A DNA stretch of 6,799 bases from the NCBI GenBank assembly GCA_020349865.1, contig CP070700.1:2655593-2662391 (forward strand), given 5' to 3'. The position numbers and the translations under genes are program-made. This document shows, one piece after another, positions 4,780 to 6,799 of the stretch. The notes under the pieces were generated by a model. That model was not told the DNA's origin, searched no databases, and was given only the letters and a program-made list of their open reading frames with translations. The DNA comes from Desulfobacteraceae bacterium. Its GTDB lineage: Bacteria > Desulfobacterota > DSM-4660 > Desulfatiglandales > Desulfatiglandaceae. Numbering within the stretch: the stretch's first letter is position 1; every line of letters begins with the position of its first letter.

Positions 4780-6799
4780 TTACAGCTCCTCCTCTATTGC
4801 CTTTTGGCGGGCTCCTGCATGTCCTGCGGTTTTCATAAAGGGTCGCAGCTCTTCATATTGAAATGCCTCATCTATTTCTCTCAGCGTATCTGCCTTTCGC
4901 CGTTTTCGGTGCCTGATAAGATAGCCGATATCCTCAAGTATCGCGTAATATGCAGGCACCATGGAGAGGATGAGGAATGTACTAAAGCCCAGGCCCCACA
5001 TGATGGCCGTGGCCAAGGGGGCCCAGAAAATGGATTTGCCTCCCAGGCCGAAGGCCATGGGCGCAAAGGCAAATATGGTGGTAAGAGAGGTAACGATAAT
5101 GGGCCGCATACGCACATGGCATCCCTGCACAATTGCCAAATAGAGCTGCTTGGGGTGTTCTTTTCGATAGCGATTTATGAAATCGATCAAAACCAGAGAA
5201 TCATTCACCACAATTCCCGTAAGGGTCAAAAGGCCGATCAGGGTGACAAAGGTCAGAGGATTGTTGCTGACCAGTAGCCCCACCATGACCCCCAAGGTAA
5301 CAAAGGGAATGGTGATCATAATGACAAAAGGCTGAGTAAAGGAATTGAATTGGAGCGATAGAATGAAAAATATAAGAAAAAGTGCCAGAGCTCCCGCCAT
5401 GCCCAGGTCCATGAGGGATTGATTGGTCTCCTCCTGCAGGCCGCCTGCGATGAGTCTTGCGCCGGGAAAGTTACCTTTGATGTTATCAAAGTAGTCCCTG
5501 GCGATTTTGTTTGCTTTCACGGCAGTCATCCTCTCCCCACTAAACTGGGAGAGGAGTCCTGACAGGCCCTTTTGATCTTTTCGTATCTCCTTAATGCTTG
5601 CGGTCAAGCGCACAGTCTGGTTTCCATTATAATGGTAAATATTATGGAACCCCGGCTTCAACGTTAACCGGGCCACTTCCTTGAGAGGAATCTCGCCACG
5701 CCCCGGAATCACCACTTTCATATTCACCAGATCATCAAAGTCGTGTCTGTATTCGCCCTGGTATTTCAGCTTGATCTCCTGCTCTTCATTTCCCTGGTTA
5801 TAGGTGGCCACCTTGAGTCCATAGAATGCGGACTGAACGGCCATGACAAGATGGCTCTGGTCTATCCCCAGGTTTCTTGCCTTGGCCTCATCCACGGTGA
5901 TCTCCATGAATTGTTTTTCCCTTGAAAAATCGTCCTGGATATCCACGATCCCTTCATGCTTTGACAGTTCATCCCTGAGCAGGTGCGAGACCTCGGCCGA
6001 ACTCTCCCAGTTGGCCGACTGGATCTTCAAGTCAACGTCAGCACCCACGGGCGGCCCTTCAAGCATTCTCTCCAAGACGAATGAAGTGGCTCCGTGGGAG
6101 GTAAGCAGTCGCCCTGCCTCTTCCCTGACGCTCTCCATGAGGTCTACAACACTGTGTTTTCTCTCTTTATGTGGCTTCAAGATGACATTCAGAATCCCAA
6201 AATGCCTGCCCAAAATCGGCTCGTAATTGACCTCCTTCATACCTGCAATCGCGATGGGGGCTTCCAATTCATCGCCAATGCGTGCCTTTACCAGATCGGA
6301 GAGGGCCATGAGGGTCTTTTTGGTCCGCTCCAGGGCGGAACCTACAGGAAGATCAAAGTAGATGTTAAACCTCGGGAACACATCGCTCTTGGGAAACATG
6401 ACAAAATCCGTTCGAAAGTAGAGAAAAAAGGCTAAAAGGGTAGACAGGACAATCACCAGGACAGACATGTATCGATGGCGAAGGATGACCCTCAAATAGG
6501 GGTAGTAGACCTTTCGAATAGAATGGAATATGTCAAATCGCCTCCGGGAACCCTTCCTCGTGATGTTTCTTGGCGTGAACTCAACCACATGTGAGGGAAG
6601 CATGAAAAAGACCTCGAAAAGTGAGGCCGCAAGTGCAAAAAGCACCACCTTGGGCAGACCGGCCATGTATCGTCCTACGATTCCACCGACAACTACAAGT
6701 ATGGGGAAAAAGGCGGCCATGGTGGTTGAGACGGATGCGAGCACGGGCGCCAGTACCTCGCGGCTTCCCTCAAGGGTTCCTGCACTAAGGGTTTCCCCC
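4780..6799 (-). CDS. RND (AcrB-superfamily) efflux transporter permease, 5'-truncated by the window edge
   Basis: The frame is open from the right edge (first full codon 6798-6796) to TAA at 4782-4780, giving the last 672 residues; roughly 400 N-terminal residues lie outside. The GTG at 6744 is not a start: upstream codons continue the family sequence (GSREVLAPVLAS). Visible are TM5 (about residues 20-42), TM6 (50-68), TM7 (111-128), a large periplasmic porter and docking region (about 130-460), TM8-TM10, then TM11-TM12 and a cytoplasmic tail ending EEEL. Together with a periplasmic adaptor and an outer-membrane channel, such permeases expel lipophilic compounds using the proton gradient. In TM10 the AcrB 'SAKNA' segment with the proton-relay Lys is replaced by VVNDS (Asn codon at 5205-5203). 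That places it in a branch distinct from AcrB and MdtC. Export substrate is not predictable. Adaptor and channel genes may lie further right. Confidence 0.95.
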   Translation of the reverse strand, partial: GETLSAGTLEGSREVLAPVLASVSTTMAAFFPILVVVGGIVGRYMAGLPKVVLFALAASLFEVFFMLPSHVVEFTPRNITRKGSRRRFDIFHSIRKVYYPYLRVILRHRYMSVLVIVLSTLLAFFLYFRTDFVMFPKSDVFPRFNIYFDLPVGSALERTKKTLMALSDLVKARIGDELEAPIAIAGMKEVNYEPILGRHFGILNVILKPHKERKHSVVDLMESVREEAGRLLTSHGATSFVLERMLEGPPVGADVDLKIQSANWESSAEVSHLLRDELSKHEGIVDIQDDFSREKQFMEITVDEAKARNLGIDQSHLVMAVQSAFYGLKVATYNQGNEEQEIKLKYQGEYRHDFDDLVNMKVVIPGRGEIPLKEVARLTLKPGFHNIYHYNGNQTVRLTASIKEIRKDQKGLSGLLSQFSGERMTAVKANKIARDYFDNIKGNFPGARLIAGGLQEETNQSLMDLGMAGALALFLIFFILSLQFNSFTQPFVIMITIPFVTLGVMVGLLVSNNPLTFVTLIGLLTLTGIVVNDSLVLIDFINRYRKEHPKQLYLAIVQGCHVRMRPIIVTSLTTIFAFAPMAFGLGGKSIFWAPLATAIMWGLGFSTFLILSMVPAYYAILEDIGYLIRHRKRRKADTLREIDEAFQYEELRPFMKTAGHAGARQKAIEEEL
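4786..4795 (-). promoter_or_regulatory. Shine-Dalgarno embedded in the 3' end of the RND permease gene
   Basis: The minus strand reads AGAGGAGGAG, with AGGAGG at 4793-4788 placed 8 nt before the ATG of the 97-residue gene. The same bases encode the final Glu residues of the permease, whose TAA directly precedes that ATG. This arrangement points to translational coupling. Confidence 0.75.

Noticed and set aside
4579..5277. 232-residue plus-strand open frame
   Set aside because: It is antisense to the RND permease and the small downstream gene, has low-complexity charged composition, and matches no family; a shadow of the real reading frames.
6742..6744. GTG at 6744 as the start of the RND permease
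   Set aside because: The same frame continues upstream to the window edge with typical RND sequence between TM4 and TM5, so this Val is internal.
1..6799. tRNA, rRNA, CRISPR array, insertion sequence or riboswitch
   Set aside because: No repeat-spacer pattern, transposase, terminal inverted repeats or recognisable RNA structure was seen, and nearly all the window is protein coding.

Overview
All genes in this window lie on the minus strand, so the biological reading order runs from high to low coordinates. No taxonomic marker is present. The combination of a leucine-type periplasmic binding protein, an ATP-grasp CoA ligase, a CitE-type CoA-ester lyase, an apparent ferredoxin-like protein and an AcrB-like efflux pump suggests a Gram-negative, metabolically versatile and probably anaerobic bacterium. 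A desulfobacterial (former deltaproteobacterial) host would fit, but that is inference.

Region A (6799 to 4486) is the end of an efflux operon. It holds the C-terminal two thirds of an RND (AcrB-superfamily) inner-membrane permease whose 5' end lies outside the window. A 97-residue protein of unknown function follows. Its start codon abuts the permease stop (TAA then ATG), and its Shine-Dalgarno sequence is written into the permease's last Glu codons.

Region B (4485 to 3185) is a 99-bp intergenic gap, then a secreted ABC-transporter substrate-binding protein of the branched-chain amino acid type. No permease or ATPase gene is visible beside it. A 7-bp-stem hairpin covers its stop codon.

Region C (3123 to 1) starts with a near-consensus sigma-70 promoter (TTGACA, 17 bp, TATTGT). 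A perfect 10-bp palindrome overlaps the -10 box and start point. Downstream are four tightly packed genes: an ATP-grasp CoA ligase beta subunit, its alpha subunit, a CitE/HpcH-type CoA-ester lyase, and the first 16 codons of what looks like a [4Fe-4S] protein running off the left edge.

Working model: the ligase spends a nucleotide triphosphate to make the CoA thioester of a hydroxy di- or tricarboxylic acid, and the lyase cleaves it to acetyl-CoA (or propionyl-CoA) plus an oxo-acid. The layout resembles malate thiokinase plus malyl-CoA lyase. However, several ligase motifs (SRSGGM, VRFGHA, GGGAS, ANYxExxGxPS) look more like ATP-citrate lyase or citryl-CoA synthetase than SucCD or MtkAB. The substrate is therefore open, and this operon is the most interesting item in the window.
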